Source: DATKHR01 sp035939575 (GTDB taxonomy: Bacteria > Acidobacteriota > Vicinamibacteria > Vicinamibacterales > CAVVIG01). From it: a stretch of 64,000 nucleotides of DNA. The first letter of the stretch is position 1, and every line of letters begins with the position of its first letter. Below the pieces are notes generated by a model. That model did not search any database. It saw only the letters and a program-made list of their open reading frames with translations, and was not told where the DNA came from. The position numbers and the translations under genes were made by a program. The stretch is from the NCBI GenBank assembly GCA_035939575.1, contig DASZFS010000280.1, positions 1-64,000 of the forward strand. The letters run 5' to 3'. Below are positions 22,957 through 29,999 of this stretch, one piece after another.

Positions 22957-23487
22957 GTGAAGAAAGTCGACCTTGCGTGGGCAGCAGGCGTCTTCGACGG
23001 CGAAGGCTGCGTCGCGATCACACGCGTGCCGGCTGCCAAGCAGCGCGGCTGTCTGACGGATCGGTACACGGTCGTCGTGAAGGTCGCCATGTGCCACCTA
23101 CCAACCGTGCGTAGATTCTTCGACCTGTTCGCCACCGGCACGGTTCAGCGCGGAATGGCGAGATCGAACAAATGCAACGCCAGTTACGCCTGGTTGTGCC
23201 AGGCGCGCCTAGCCGCGACGGTGCTGGAACAAATGCGCCCCTACCTCGTCACGAAGGCGGAAGAGGCTGACGTCGCGCTCAAGTTCATGAAGCTTCCACT
23301 CGCGCTGACGGGCGGGCACGGCGGCAACAAAGTCACAAGCGCAGCGTTGCTCGAACAACGGCTCGGTCTTTACTGGTTGCTGCGCACACTGAAGTCACGC
23401 TGGAGGTTCTACAAAGTGAAAATGACCAATCGAGACAAGATCGCGCTGCGCAAGGCCGTGGCCGGCATGATGAGCAAGCGCACGTGA
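22957..23487 (+). CDS. Free-standing LAGLIDADG homing endonuclease (176 aa)
   Basis: A single LAGLIDADG motif, WAAGVFDGEGCVAI (8-21), in a small protein with the usual alpha/beta body. One-motif enzymes act as homodimers and cut a long site. It starts with GTG ten bases after its neighbour and is not visibly inside an intron or intein. It is a selfish element or intergenic homing gene, independent of the intein at 7740-8666. Confidence 0.75.
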   Translation: MKKVDLAWAAGVFDGEGCVAITRVPAAKQRGCLTDRYTVVVKVAMCHLPTVRRFFDLFATGTVQRGMARSNKCNASYAWLCQARLAATVLEQMRPYLVTKAEEADVALKFMKLPLALTGGHGGNKVTSAALLEQRLGLYWLLRTLKSRWRFYKVKMTNRDKIALRKAVAGMMSKRT

Positions 23488-23501
23488 AAAAGGAGAGACC
23501 G

Positions 23502-23837
23502 ATGAGCAAGATCGATCAACAGAAGACCGTCTGGGAGCAGGAGATCACGACTCTCAAAGCCCGCGTGGACGAGCTGCAGAAACAGCGCAGCAAGCTCGAA
23601 GACGAGCTGCGGCCGCATCGCGACCGCGTCTACAAAGAGCAGCAGCGCGCAGAGAACGAGAAACGCATCGCCGAGCGCGACCTGCAGCTCGTCGACGATC
23701 TCATGCGCATCGAGGCGCTCGTCAAGAAGGCCGTCAAGGACCCGCTGCTCTGGCCGGCGGGTTTCGCGCACGCGCTGGACGTGAGCAGCATGCGCGGCTT
23801 CGATCCGTTGGCGCCGTTCCTGCGCTGGTGCCCATGA
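23502..23837 (+). CDS. Coiled-coil protein (111 aa)
   Basis: AAGGAG precedes the ATG at 23502. Residues 5-75 form an unbroken charged coiled coil (TLKARVDELQKQRSKLEDEL). The C-terminus is hydrophobic (DPLLWPAGFAHALDV). No family recognised. Confidence 0.6.
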   Translation: MSKIDQQKTVWEQEITTLKARVDELQKQRSKLEDELRPHRDRVYKEQQRAENEKRIAERDLQLVDDLMRIEALVKKAVKDPLLWPAGFAHALDVSSMRGFDPLAPFLRWCP

Positions 23838-24145
23838 GCCAACGCCTCGTCAACCTCTGCGACTTCGCCACACCGCAAGGGTGCACGGGCATGGCGACCG
23901 CCACGTGCCCGCTGTGCGAGCGTGACGCCTGCCTGTTCCACTTCGGCACAGGCTGCGCCATCGTTTCACTCTTGATCTCCGTCTCACCAAACGGGGGCTT
24001 GATGCACGGCGGGCACGAACGTATGCACGTCTGTACGGAGTGCGTACGGACGCTCGAACGTGGCGGAGCACAGAGCGTCGGCGACGTCGGGGCGATGCTC
24101 CGCGCTCGCTGCGCAGCGATCAGACTCAGCGAGGACAAGAAGTGA
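23834..24145 (+). CDS. Zinc-binding protein (103 aa)
   Basis: Cys/His-rich: TCPLCERDACLFHFGTGC and MHGGHERMHVCTECV look like two zinc knuckles. ATGA overlap upstream. Family and role unknown. Confidence 0.55.
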   Translation: MSQRLVNLCDFATPQGCTGMATATCPLCERDACLFHFGTGCAIVSLLISVSPNGGLMHGGHERMHVCTECVRTLERGGAQSVGDVGAMLRARCAAIRLSEDKK

Positions 24146-24684
24146 TGACGACACAGCCGTGCCCACGCTGCGGTCTGCTACTCACAGCGGCCGGGCCTAC
24201 CGTCGGCGCGGCGTGGCTCAAGCGCCATCTCAACAGCGAACGATGCAATGCACGTGTCGTTGCTGCGCAGGTCAGAAAACGCGGACTCATGCCATTCGAG
24301 CCGCCGCGCCTAGCGAACGTCATCTCGAAGCACGTCGACGAAGCGCTCGCGCTCTTCAACCTACCGCACGAGATTCACCCGACGCGGGCAGCACCCCGTC
24401 AAGGCTGTGGCAAAGGCGACCAGGCGTGGACAACCGAAGCCGGTGTCGCAATGATGGACGTCGTGCTCGCCGTCGCGAAGCTCCTGACGCTGAGCTTTCC
24501 TGAGGCCGCACGGCGGCTGCACGAGCGCTGTGAGCTGATCCCGCGCTTCGACACGGCTCGGCGGCTCGACGCGCCTGAGGATGTGCTCCGCGGTATCTTG
24601 GCGCCGATTGACTATCAAGTAGGGTCTGACGGCAAGCGCCGACCGCGCGTGCCAATGACACTCGTGCGCGGAGGATTCGCGTGA
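24145..24684 (+). CDS. Zinc-finger protein (179 aa)
   Basis: The N-terminal finger PCPRCGLLLT...WLKRHLNSERC (6-32) is C2HC-like and similar in spacing to the finger at 18933-19376. The C-terminal half is helical (DVVLAVAKLLTLSFPEAARR). TGATG coupling. Function unknown; nucleic-acid binding likely. Confidence 0.55.
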   Translation: MTTQPCPRCGLLLTAAGPTVGAAWLKRHLNSERCNARVVAAQVRKRGLMPFEPPRLANVISKHVDEALALFNLPHEIHPTRAAPRQGCGKGDQAWTTEAGVAMMDVVLAVAKLLTLSFPEAARRLHERCELIPRFDTARRLDAPEDVLRGILAPIDYQVGSDGKRRPRVPMTLVRGGFA

Positions 24685-25082
24685 ACTTCGCGCGAATAAA
24701 ACGCGGCGTGCTACTTGCAAGCATCCGAGTCGACGAGAGACGACGGCCTGAAGAATACCCAGCGGCATCGTTCGTAGACCGACAGAATTTCGTCTGGTAC
24801 CACGTCCATCTCGCGCCGAAGTCGATGATCGTCTGCGACTGCGGCGGCGCAGCGAAGGACAACCCGAACACCGGCGAGATGGAACAATGGGCCGGATGTA
24901 CGCACATCGTTGCGCTCTACTACGGTCTAGTGACAGAAGATTCGCGCAAAGCCGTACTCGGCACGATTCCTCTTATCCGCCATCAACACGACGAAATGAC
25001 TAGCCGCTGGCTCGTCCGACTCACCGAGCGCGGCGGAAGGATGTTCAGACCGCGCTGGGTCGCGAAGGCGCTGACGTCATGA
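24681..25082 (+). CDS. SWIM-like zinc-finger protein (133 aa)
   Basis: MIVCDCGGAAKDNPNTGEME then QWAGCTHIVALYYG fits the C-x-C-xn-C-x-H SWIM zinc motif (about 49-80). GTG start in a GTGA overlap. SWIM domains bind DNA or protein; the partner is unknown. Confidence 0.6.
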   Translation: MNFARIKRGVLLASIRVDERRRPEEYPAASFVDRQNFVWYHVHLAPKSMIVCDCGGAAKDNPNTGEMEQWAGCTHIVALYYGLVTEDSRKAVLGTIPLIRHQHDEMTSRWLVRLTERGGRMFRPRWVAKALTS

Positions 25083-25402
25083 GCTGGAAGCTCGTCGACG
25101 GCGGCGGTGACTATCTTCGCGACATGCTGCTCTTGCCTGTTTGCAGAGCACTCGGCATTCCACATCGTGTCGGAGCCGACGACACGCCCAAGATGTTGCT
25201 CGTGCAAGAAGCCGACGTGCCGCTCATGAATCTTCTCGGAGCGATCGTCCGCAACATGAAGAGCGAGAACTTCTACGTAGCCGCACTAGTTGATCGGCTG
25301 AAAGACGCGAAGTTCTCCCGGGCGCTCATGTCTGCATACATGCTCGGCGGAGTCGCAGCGGCACACCCGATGCTCGAAGAGTTCCTCAAGCCAAAAGAGT
25401 GA
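25079..25402 (+). CDS. Hypothetical protein (107 aa)
   Basis: Mostly helical protein (LLLPVCRALGIPHRVGADD; MNLLGAIVRNMKSENFYVAA). ATGA overlap with the SWIM-protein gene suggests co-expression. No domain recognised. Confidence 0.5.
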   Translation: MSWKLVDGGGDYLRDMLLLPVCRALGIPHRVGADDTPKMLLVQEADVPLMNLLGAIVRNMKSENFYVAALVDRLKDAKFSRALMSAYMLGGVAAAHPMLEEFLKPKE

Positions 25403-25409
25403 AACGCCG

Positions 25410-25622
25410 ATGTCAACGGTCGTGAACAATACGTCGCTCGCCTGCCCGATCACAGTGCACGACGAGATCAAGAGCGACCTGCACCGCGTGCGCACGGAGA
25501 CGGTGGCGATCGGCGTGCTGAACGACGGCGTCGAGCTGCACTACCTGCGGAACTGCGTGCATTGTCGTGGCACAGTTGCGCTGCCGGTGGACGTGGACGC
25601 ACAGGCGCGCGAGACGGATTAG
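25410..25622 (+). CDS. Hypothetical protein with CxxC (70 aa)
   Basis: Last gene of the rightward operon; seven bases after its neighbour. It contains CVHC near the C-terminus (RNCVHCRGTVALPVDVDA). Its stop overlaps that of the convergent 25619 gene. Family unknown. Confidence 0.5.
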   Translation: MSTVVNNTSLACPITVHDEIKSDLHRVRTETVAIGVLNDGVELHYLRNCVHCRGTVALPVDVDAQARETD

Positions 25623-25843
25623 CGCTTCGCCATGTTCGCGCGGCGCTGCGCAGCGGTCGCGGTGTGCTGACCTTCACGGTGCCAGTTGAGGCACGGGTTG
25701 CACGCGACCATAGGACGATCCTTCACGGCCTTCTTCGCCTTGCCTGTCGGCTTCCAGAAGCCTTGTTTCATTAAGTCGCACAGACGCGCGTCCGGTGAGC
25801 ACGGATCACTCGGAGAGCCGAGCCTGACGCGACGGCGGGTCAT
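25619..25843 (-). CDS. Small basic protein with HNH-like ending (74 aa)
   Basis: Lys/Arg-rich with a CNPCLNWHREGQHT segment that recalls a degenerate zinc motif. Cys residues also at DPCSPDARLCDL. It resembles truncated phage zinc proteins but no active site can be claimed. ATGA overlap upstream. Confidence 0.45.
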   Translation of the reverse strand: MTRRRVRLGSPSDPCSPDARLCDLMKQGFWKPTGKAKKAVKDRPMVACNPCLNWHREGQHTATAAQRRANMAKR

Positions 25844-26199
25844 CGGCGTCGACGCGCGCGACCCAGCAGCGAGGGCTCTTTCCCCGTCGTGAGGAACGCA
25901 TCGATCTGCTTGGTCACGTTCTGAGCAGGCGGAAAACCATCCGTGAAGTGCCGGCGCAGAGCGGTGCGCATCGTCGAAGCGATCTCAGGCGTCATCGTCA
26001 CATTGCAGTCAGGCGCGGCACGCTTGACGTCAGCCTCGACCTTCTCAGCCGCCTTGAGATAGTGGCCGAGCGCGTAGATGCTGTGAGAGTGGCCGCGCTT
26101 CAGCGCGGCCTTCTCCTGCCGCTGATCGTACTGCGTGAGCTTCGACGTCAAGACCGTCTGGAAGTTGCAAACGGTCGGCGGGATGCCTTTCTTCGCCAC
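25840..26199 (-). CDS. Hypothetical protein (119 aa)
   Basis: GTG start just after a tiny upstream frame. Helical, basic protein: LTSKLTQYDQRQEKAALKRG, ending SLLGRARRRR. A similar basic helix-rich plan occurs in many capsid-associated proteins. Nothing more specific can be said. Confidence 0.5.
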   Translation of the reverse strand: MAKKGIPPTVCNFQTVLTSKLTQYDQRQEKAALKRGHSHSIYALGHYLKAAEKVEADVKRAAPDCNVTMTPEIASTMRTALRRHFTDGFPPAQNVTKQIDAFLTTGKEPSLLGRARRRR

Positions 26200-26200
26200 G

Positions 26201-26269
26201 TCAGTCCCTCGGCATCTTGAAGTAGTAGACGGACGCGAGCACGCGCTTGATCCGACGCAGCGACAGCAT
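26201..26269 (-). CDS. Possible 22-aa peptide
   Basis: ATG overlaps the stop of the upstream gene (TGATG) and the frame (MLSLRRIKRVLASVYYFKMP, then RD) ends two bases before the next GTG. It fills the gap with perfect coupling, which supports translation. It may mainly serve to pass ribosomes on. Confidence 0.35.
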   Translation of the reverse strand: MLSLRRIKRVLASVYYFKMPRD

Positions 26270-26730
26270 CACGCCCTCTGGTACTTCTTCGGCAGTAGGT
26301 GATCGAAGTTGCCGAGCTTCTGTTCCGTCAGGAACTCTTCGTTCAGCTCGCGCGCGACCTCGCGACGGTCGGCGACCGAGAACGTGCGATGCCACTCGCC
26401 AGGTTCATTCGAACCGTATTCCTTGCTGTACTTCTTGGCGCCGGCCTCGACGAGATAGCCCCACAACTTCTCCGCCTTGGTCTTGTCATAGACGCCCTTA
26501 GCGATCTTCGTCACGAGGTTCTTGTGAATCGGCGTCGTCTGCTGACGGTAGAGGTCGCCGTCATTGTCGATGAAAATTTTCAGCTCGCGCTGTTCACCGT
26601 GACCACGGAAGCCGCGCGAGCGTCGACGTCGAGACCCGGACAGCACGGGCTCACGGCCGCCACGCGTGACGCCGTAGAGGCCGGCGCCGAGCGCACCGAC
26701 CGCGAGCAGGAAGCCGACTAGACCCTTCAC
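26269..26730 (-). CDS. Membrane-anchored phage protein of unknown family (153 aa)
   Basis: An N-terminal membrane helix (KGLVGFLLAVGALGAGLYGV) and basic RRRRSR stretch precede a soluble domain: LKIFIDNDGDLYRQQTTPIH, TKAEKLWGYLVEAGAKKYSK, and REVARELNEEF. This soluble domain looks like one seen in many phage hypotheticals, usually without the membrane anchor. GTG start. Virion role is inferred from the anchor and neighbours. Confidence 0.55.
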   Translation of the reverse strand: MKGLVGFLLAVGALGAGLYGVTRGGREPVLSGSRRRRSRGFRGHGEQRELKIFIDNDGDLYRQQTTPIHKNLVTKIAKGVYDKTKAEKLWGYLVEAGAKKYSKEYGSNEPGEWHRTFSVADRREVARELNEEFLTEQKLGNFDHLLPKKYQRA

Positions 26731-26734
26731 GGGA

Positions 26735-26857
26735 CTATCGCCTCCGGTAGCCGTTCAGACCGCGCGTGCCCTTGGCGCCCCAGACGCCGACCGTGACCGC
26801 GCCGATGGCGAGGGCAAAGCCGAGGATCAGGGTGCTGTTCGTGGTGAGTGGTCTCAT
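26735..26857 (-). CDS. Small membrane protein (40 aa)
   Basis: GAGGAG precedes the ATG. One membrane helix (TLILGFALAIGAVTVGVWGA) and a basic tail ending GYRRR. Its ATG overlaps the upstream stop. Another of the short single-helix proteins characteristic of this genome. Confidence 0.65.
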   Translation of the reverse strand: MRPLTTNSTLILGFALAIGAVTVGVWGAKGTRGLNGYRRR

Positions 26858-27174
26858 CGTGCTCTCCTCTTTCGTGCACCGCTCAGTGAATCGCTGCACG
26901 TACGTAGCGACATCAGATCAGGCCACGAGTGCCCGATCGCGCGTCTCCGTGTTGTGTCGATTACGACGAAGCCAGATCGCCCGCGCACCGGCAACGCACA
27001 ATAGCGAGAAGACGTCTTCACGTGCTTGATGACGCCGTCGGGCACGAAGATCCGCGAACCGTCTGCGCGAGTCGCAAAGTCACCAGCGGTACGCCCCGCC
27101 TCACGGCGCTTGGCGTACATGCGGCGCAGCTTCTTACGCCCAAACCACGGTCCGCGTGTACGACGTCGAGCCAT
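26854..27174 (-). CDS. Basic hypothetical protein (106 aa)
   Basis: Arg/Lys-rich N-terminus (MARRRTRGPWFGRKKLRRMY) and a strand-like middle (GRSGFVVIDTTRRRAIG). ATG at 27174 overlaps the upstream stop. Could be a DNA-associated virion protein; family unknown. Confidence 0.5.
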   Translation of the reverse strand: MARRRTRGPWFGRKKLRRMYAKRREAGRTAGDFATRADGSRIFVPDGVIKHVKTSSRYCALPVRGRSGFVVIDTTRRRAIGHSWPDLMSLRTCSDSLSGARKRRAR

Positions 27175-27383
27175 CACCGACACCGCTTCTGCACGTACTT
27201 GTGGAACATGCGCGCAGTCGAGCCCGGCGCGTTCTTCGACTTGCGGTACCGCACGCGCTTGGCCTCCGTCAGCAGCGCGTCGACCTGCGAGCTGCGCAGC
27301 ACGTAGAAATCCGAATCGCCGCCGCGGGGGACACCAGCACGATCGAGGATCTCACACGCGGCCGATCGTGATAGACGCGCCAT
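27174..27383 (-). CDS. Basic hypothetical protein (69 aa)
   Basis: Short basic protein (EILDRAGVPRGGDSDFYVLR; YRKSKNAPGSTARMFHKYVQ). Translationally coupled to the next gene. No family recognised. Confidence 0.5.
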   Translation of the reverse strand: MARLSRSAACEILDRAGVPRGGDSDFYVLRSSQVDALLTEAKRVRYRKSKNAPGSTARMFHKYVQKRCR

Positions 27384-27388
27384 GACGC

Positions 27389-28291
27389 CTACGCGATGCG
27401 CCGGATCGTGAGCGTCTGAGCGTTCGCGTGCGTCTGCGACCCGTTGGCAGGGGTGACGGTGAGCGCCGTCGAGTTGCCGGCCGGGTTGATGACCGCGAGC
27501 ACCGTGTTGATGGCGACCGTCGTGACGTACACGCGGCAGTTGTACGGGTGGCCACCGGCCGTCGGGTTGAAGTTGCCGACGCAGGTCTGCGGCTGATCAA
27601 CTCCACCCAGCTCCAACTGCAATTGTCCCAGCTCGGTCGTGTGGACCTCGAACGTGATCTCGTACGTGCCGATGTCAGGCAGCATGAAGCTCGAACCGTC
27701 GATGTTCGAGATGGCGCCGGAGATCGGGCCGCTTCTCGGAAACGGAACACGTCCTGTTCCCGCCGACGTCTTGACGGCGATGGTACCGGCATAGTCCGTC
27801 GCGCCACCGTTGCCGGTGCCGGCCGTCAAGCCGTAGAACATGGAGAACTCGGCGGCCACAGGCGCCGCCGCAGCGGCCTGAGCCGCCGCGAAGATCGCCG
27901 CGAGCGATCCGACGTCCACCCCGACAACGCCTTTCGTAGCGTAGGCCGTGGTCGTCTTGATCGTCCCAATCGGGAACGAGATGTTCGGGGCGATCGGCTG
28001 CACGTTCGTTCCGCGACCGGCGACGGTGGCCGACACCCAGATGACGTCGCCAGGATTGGGCGTGAGCCCTGTCTCCAGCAGAACCTTCTGATGGCCGTGC
28101 GTCGCCACCTCCAGCGCATTCGTGGCCGCCGCCACGCTGCCTGAACGGACGACGCCGACGAGGCCGGCAAGGTGTGCCAGCGTATCGGCCTGCGCCAGCT
28201 CCACCCGGCCCGTACTGGCCACACGGCCGATCATGCCGACGACAGTAGTCGTGGTGCCGTTCAGGTACGTGTCATTCAGTAGGTTGTTCAT
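27389..28291 (-). CDS. Candidate spike protein with C1q/TNF-like C-terminal domain (300 aa)
   Basis: The N-terminal half is Ala/Val/Thr-rich (AAIFAAAQAAAAAPVAAEF near 132-150). The C-terminal half starts FSMFYGLTAGTGNGGATDYA and continues with FMLPDIGTYEITFEVHTTEL and LQLELGGVDQPQ, ending with a final TLTIRRIA. This spacing resembles trimeric C1q/TNF-like or BclA-like receptor-binding heads: a LP-x-GTYxIxFxV strand pair and a repeated LxLxLxG. Such trimers form spikes in PRD1 and other viruses. Receptor binding is inference. Confidence 0.6.
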   Translation of the reverse strand: MNNLLNDTYLNGTTTTVVGMIGRVASTGRVELAQADTLAHLAGLVGVVRSGSVAAATNALEVATHGHQKVLLETGLTPNPGDVIWVSATVAGRGTNVQPIAPNISFPIGTIKTTTAYATKGVVGVDVGSLAAIFAAAQAAAAAPVAAEFSMFYGLTAGTGNGGATDYAGTIAVKTSAGTGRVPFPRSGPISGAISNIDGSSFMLPDIGTYEITFEVHTTELGQLQLELGGVDQPQTCVGNFNPTAGGHPYNCRVYVTTVAINTVLAVINPAGNSTALTVTPANGSQTHANAQTLTIRRIA

Positions 28292-28293
28292 CC

Positions 28294-28509
28294 TCACCCT
28301 CCCTTGAGGCACTTGTGAAACGCGCGCATGCAAGGCCCGGCCTTCGAGCGGCCTCCGCCCTTCATGCAGACGGACAAGCCCGTCTTACACCTCTGAGGCG
28401 CCGCCCGCATCTTCTGGGCCTGCTTGCCGCCTCGGCGCCGCTTGCGCGGCTTGCTCTCGCCCTCGCCGAAGATGAACTTACGGAGCCGTCTGTTCGTGAC
28501 TCGTGCCAT
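28294..28509 (-). CDS. Small basic Cys-rich protein (71 aa)
   Basis: Very basic (KPRKRRRGGKQAQKMRAAPQ) with four cysteines in CKTGLSVCMKGGGRSKAGPC and HKCLKGG. The ATG lies eight bases after the -10 box, so the message is almost leaderless. It resembles the other basic Cys peptides (3916, 5374). Probably nucleic-acid-binding or capsid-stabilising, made at high level. Confidence 0.6.
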   Translation of the reverse strand: MARVTNRRLRKFIFGEGESKPRKRRRGGKQAQKMRAAPQRCKTGLSVCMKGGGRSKAGPCMRAFHKCLKGG

Positions 28510-28516
28510 ACCAAGG

Positions 28517-28546
28517 ATGGTACGCGTCGGCCGGCGGGAGTGTCAA
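28517..28546 (-). promoter_or_regulatory. Sigma70-like late promoter
   Basis: Minus strand: TTGACA, 18 bases, TACCAT. The upstream block CGATTTGACA is shared with both structured leaders. Confidence 0.65.
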
Positions 28547-28567
28547 ATCGACGGGTTCGCGCGAATC

Positions 28568-29422
28568 CTACGGCGAATCCGGCCACTCGGCTGTGTCGTC
28601 ATCGCCCTCCGCGAGCGCGTCTTCTTCGCGCTCCCAAGCCGCGCGCTGCGCGGCGTGTGCCGCACGGGAGGACACGCTCTGTGCGCGCCACGCGCTCCAC
28701 TCACCGACGGTGTAAGGCTCGGTGCGGCGCCGATGAAGGTACGTCTGCACATCTTCGAGATACTCGACACCGTTCACGAGCTGTCCGTGCTGTGCGGTCC
28801 AGACAGCCCTACTCGGTAACCCGCAACCGTCGTCGATGCTCTCCGCTTTCGCACGCTCGTATGTCAGGTGACGGACCTCGTTGTTCGACGAATGGAAACA
28901 CCCGTAGGAATTGCCTGCATCACGCAGCATCTTCGCAACACGCTCTTCGAGCGCCATCTCCAAGATGTCGGTTCCGGCGGTGTCCTTGTCACTGCACGCC
29001 GTCTCGCACACCTTCGTCAGATCGGAGAGGGAAACCTGCAGAACCATCGCCCGGACATCCTCGACGTCGATAGTGCCCCAATCGGCGCTCACGATCGGAC
29101 CGCCACCGCCGACCGTCGCACCGAAGCCGCCTTGTTCGGTGAACAGATCGCGCGCTTCATCGACGATGCCTTGAGGCATGTCGGTCTCAACAGCGGGCGC
29201 CGGCTCGGGCAGCGGCGTCGGCGCGTGCTTGGCCCACTGCACGGCGCCTTCGAGCTGTGCAAGGTCGACGCCTCCGTGAAACGTGTTCACCATCCAGCGC
29301 CCGTCGCGCATGCGAGTGAGCGTGACGTCGCCGAAGGTGATCGATGCGTCGAAGCTCGGCGACACGGTTTCGTGTCCAAGCTCGTCAGAGATGGAGTTGC
29401 CGAGAACGCCCTGGATGCGCAT
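28568..29422 (-). CDS. Hypothetical protein (284 aa)
   Basis: ATG at 29422 overlaps the upstream stop. The N-terminal region is strand-like (FDASITFGDVTLTRMRDGRW), followed by a Pro-rich linker and a helical C-terminus with several Cys. It ends in an acidic stretch (EREEDALAEGDDDTAEW). No family recognised. Confidence 0.5.
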   Translation of the reverse strand: MRIQGVLGNSISDELGHETVSPSFDASITFGDVTLTRMRDGRWMVNTFHGGVDLAQLEGAVQWAKHAPTPLPEPAPAVETDMPQGIVDEARDLFTEQGGFGATVGGGGPIVSADWGTIDVEDVRAMVLQVSLSDLTKVCETACSDKDTAGTDILEMALEERVAKMLRDAGNSYGCFHSSNNEVRHLTYERAKAESIDDGCGLPSRAVWTAQHGQLVNGVEYLEDVQTYLHRRRTEPYTVGEWSAWRAQSVSSRAAHAAQRAAWEREEDALAEGDDDTAEWPDSP

Positions 29423-29706
29423 TACGCCACCGGCTTGTTCGTCTTTATGTGCACGAGCTGGTACTGCTCCTGCCAATCAGGAAAACGGTTCGCCGCCTCG
29501 GCCGTCTCGAAGCGCTCGATCTTGTAGACGACTACTCGCGGCTCCGTACGCGCCCACCAACCTTCTTGCCCGCGATCCATCTTCGCCTGTGCCAGTGTCA
29601 AGGCCTCAACGGCTGTCGCGGCTTCGACACCTGTCGTCGATCCAGCGATCACGGCATCCTGCCCGTGAAAAGTGCCACAAACTTCGATATTCCAGAACGG
29701 CATCAT
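29422..29706 (-). CDS. Hypothetical protein (94 aa)
   Basis: Small alpha/beta protein: IEVCGTFHGQDAVIAGSTTG, a helix AATAVEALTLAQAKMDRG, and VVVYKIERFETAEAANRFP. The order strand-helix-strand looks like a small RNase-H-free binding domain; nothing specific is assignable. Coupled at both ends. Confidence 0.5.
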   Translation of the reverse strand: MMPFWNIEVCGTFHGQDAVIAGSTTGVEAATAVEALTLAQAKMDRGQEGWWARTEPRVVVYKIERFETAEAANRFPDWQEQYQLVHIKTNKPVA

Positions 29707-29996
29707 ACCCCCAATCCGCCGCCGAGTATCGTCGACTCATCATCCTCTTCACCGTCATAGATCACGAGCTTCGGCAACTCGTGCTTTCCGCAGACAGCGC
29801 GCTTGCGCATGCGCGGGATGTTCATCTGCTCGCGCATGACCATGTCTTCCATATCGACGGGAAACTGCGGAATCTTCCGCGGCAGCTTCCGCTTCTCGAA
29901 CACGACGAAGTACACCCAGCCGGCGGGCAACTGGCCGTGCTTGAGCCGGCCATGTTCACCACACCCTTCGACGTCGCAGATGCACTCCAAAATCAT
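29703..29996 (-). CDS. Zinc-binding hypothetical protein (97 aa)
   Basis: N-terminal CICDVEGCGEHG and a later AVCGKHELP suggest one zinc site. Ends in an acidic EEDDES stretch. Lies four bases downstream of the 663-aa coiled-coil gene. Unknown function. Confidence 0.5.
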   Translation of the reverse strand: MILECICDVEGCGEHGRLKHGQLPAGWVYFVVFEKRKLPRKIPQFPVDMEDMVMREQMNIPRMRKRAVCGKHELPKLVIYDGEEDDESTILGGGLGV

Positions 29997-29999
29997 GTC

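Noticed and set aside
22518..23141. Leftward gene upstream of the MoxR gene
   Set aside because: Antisense to two real rightward genes; no ribosome site.
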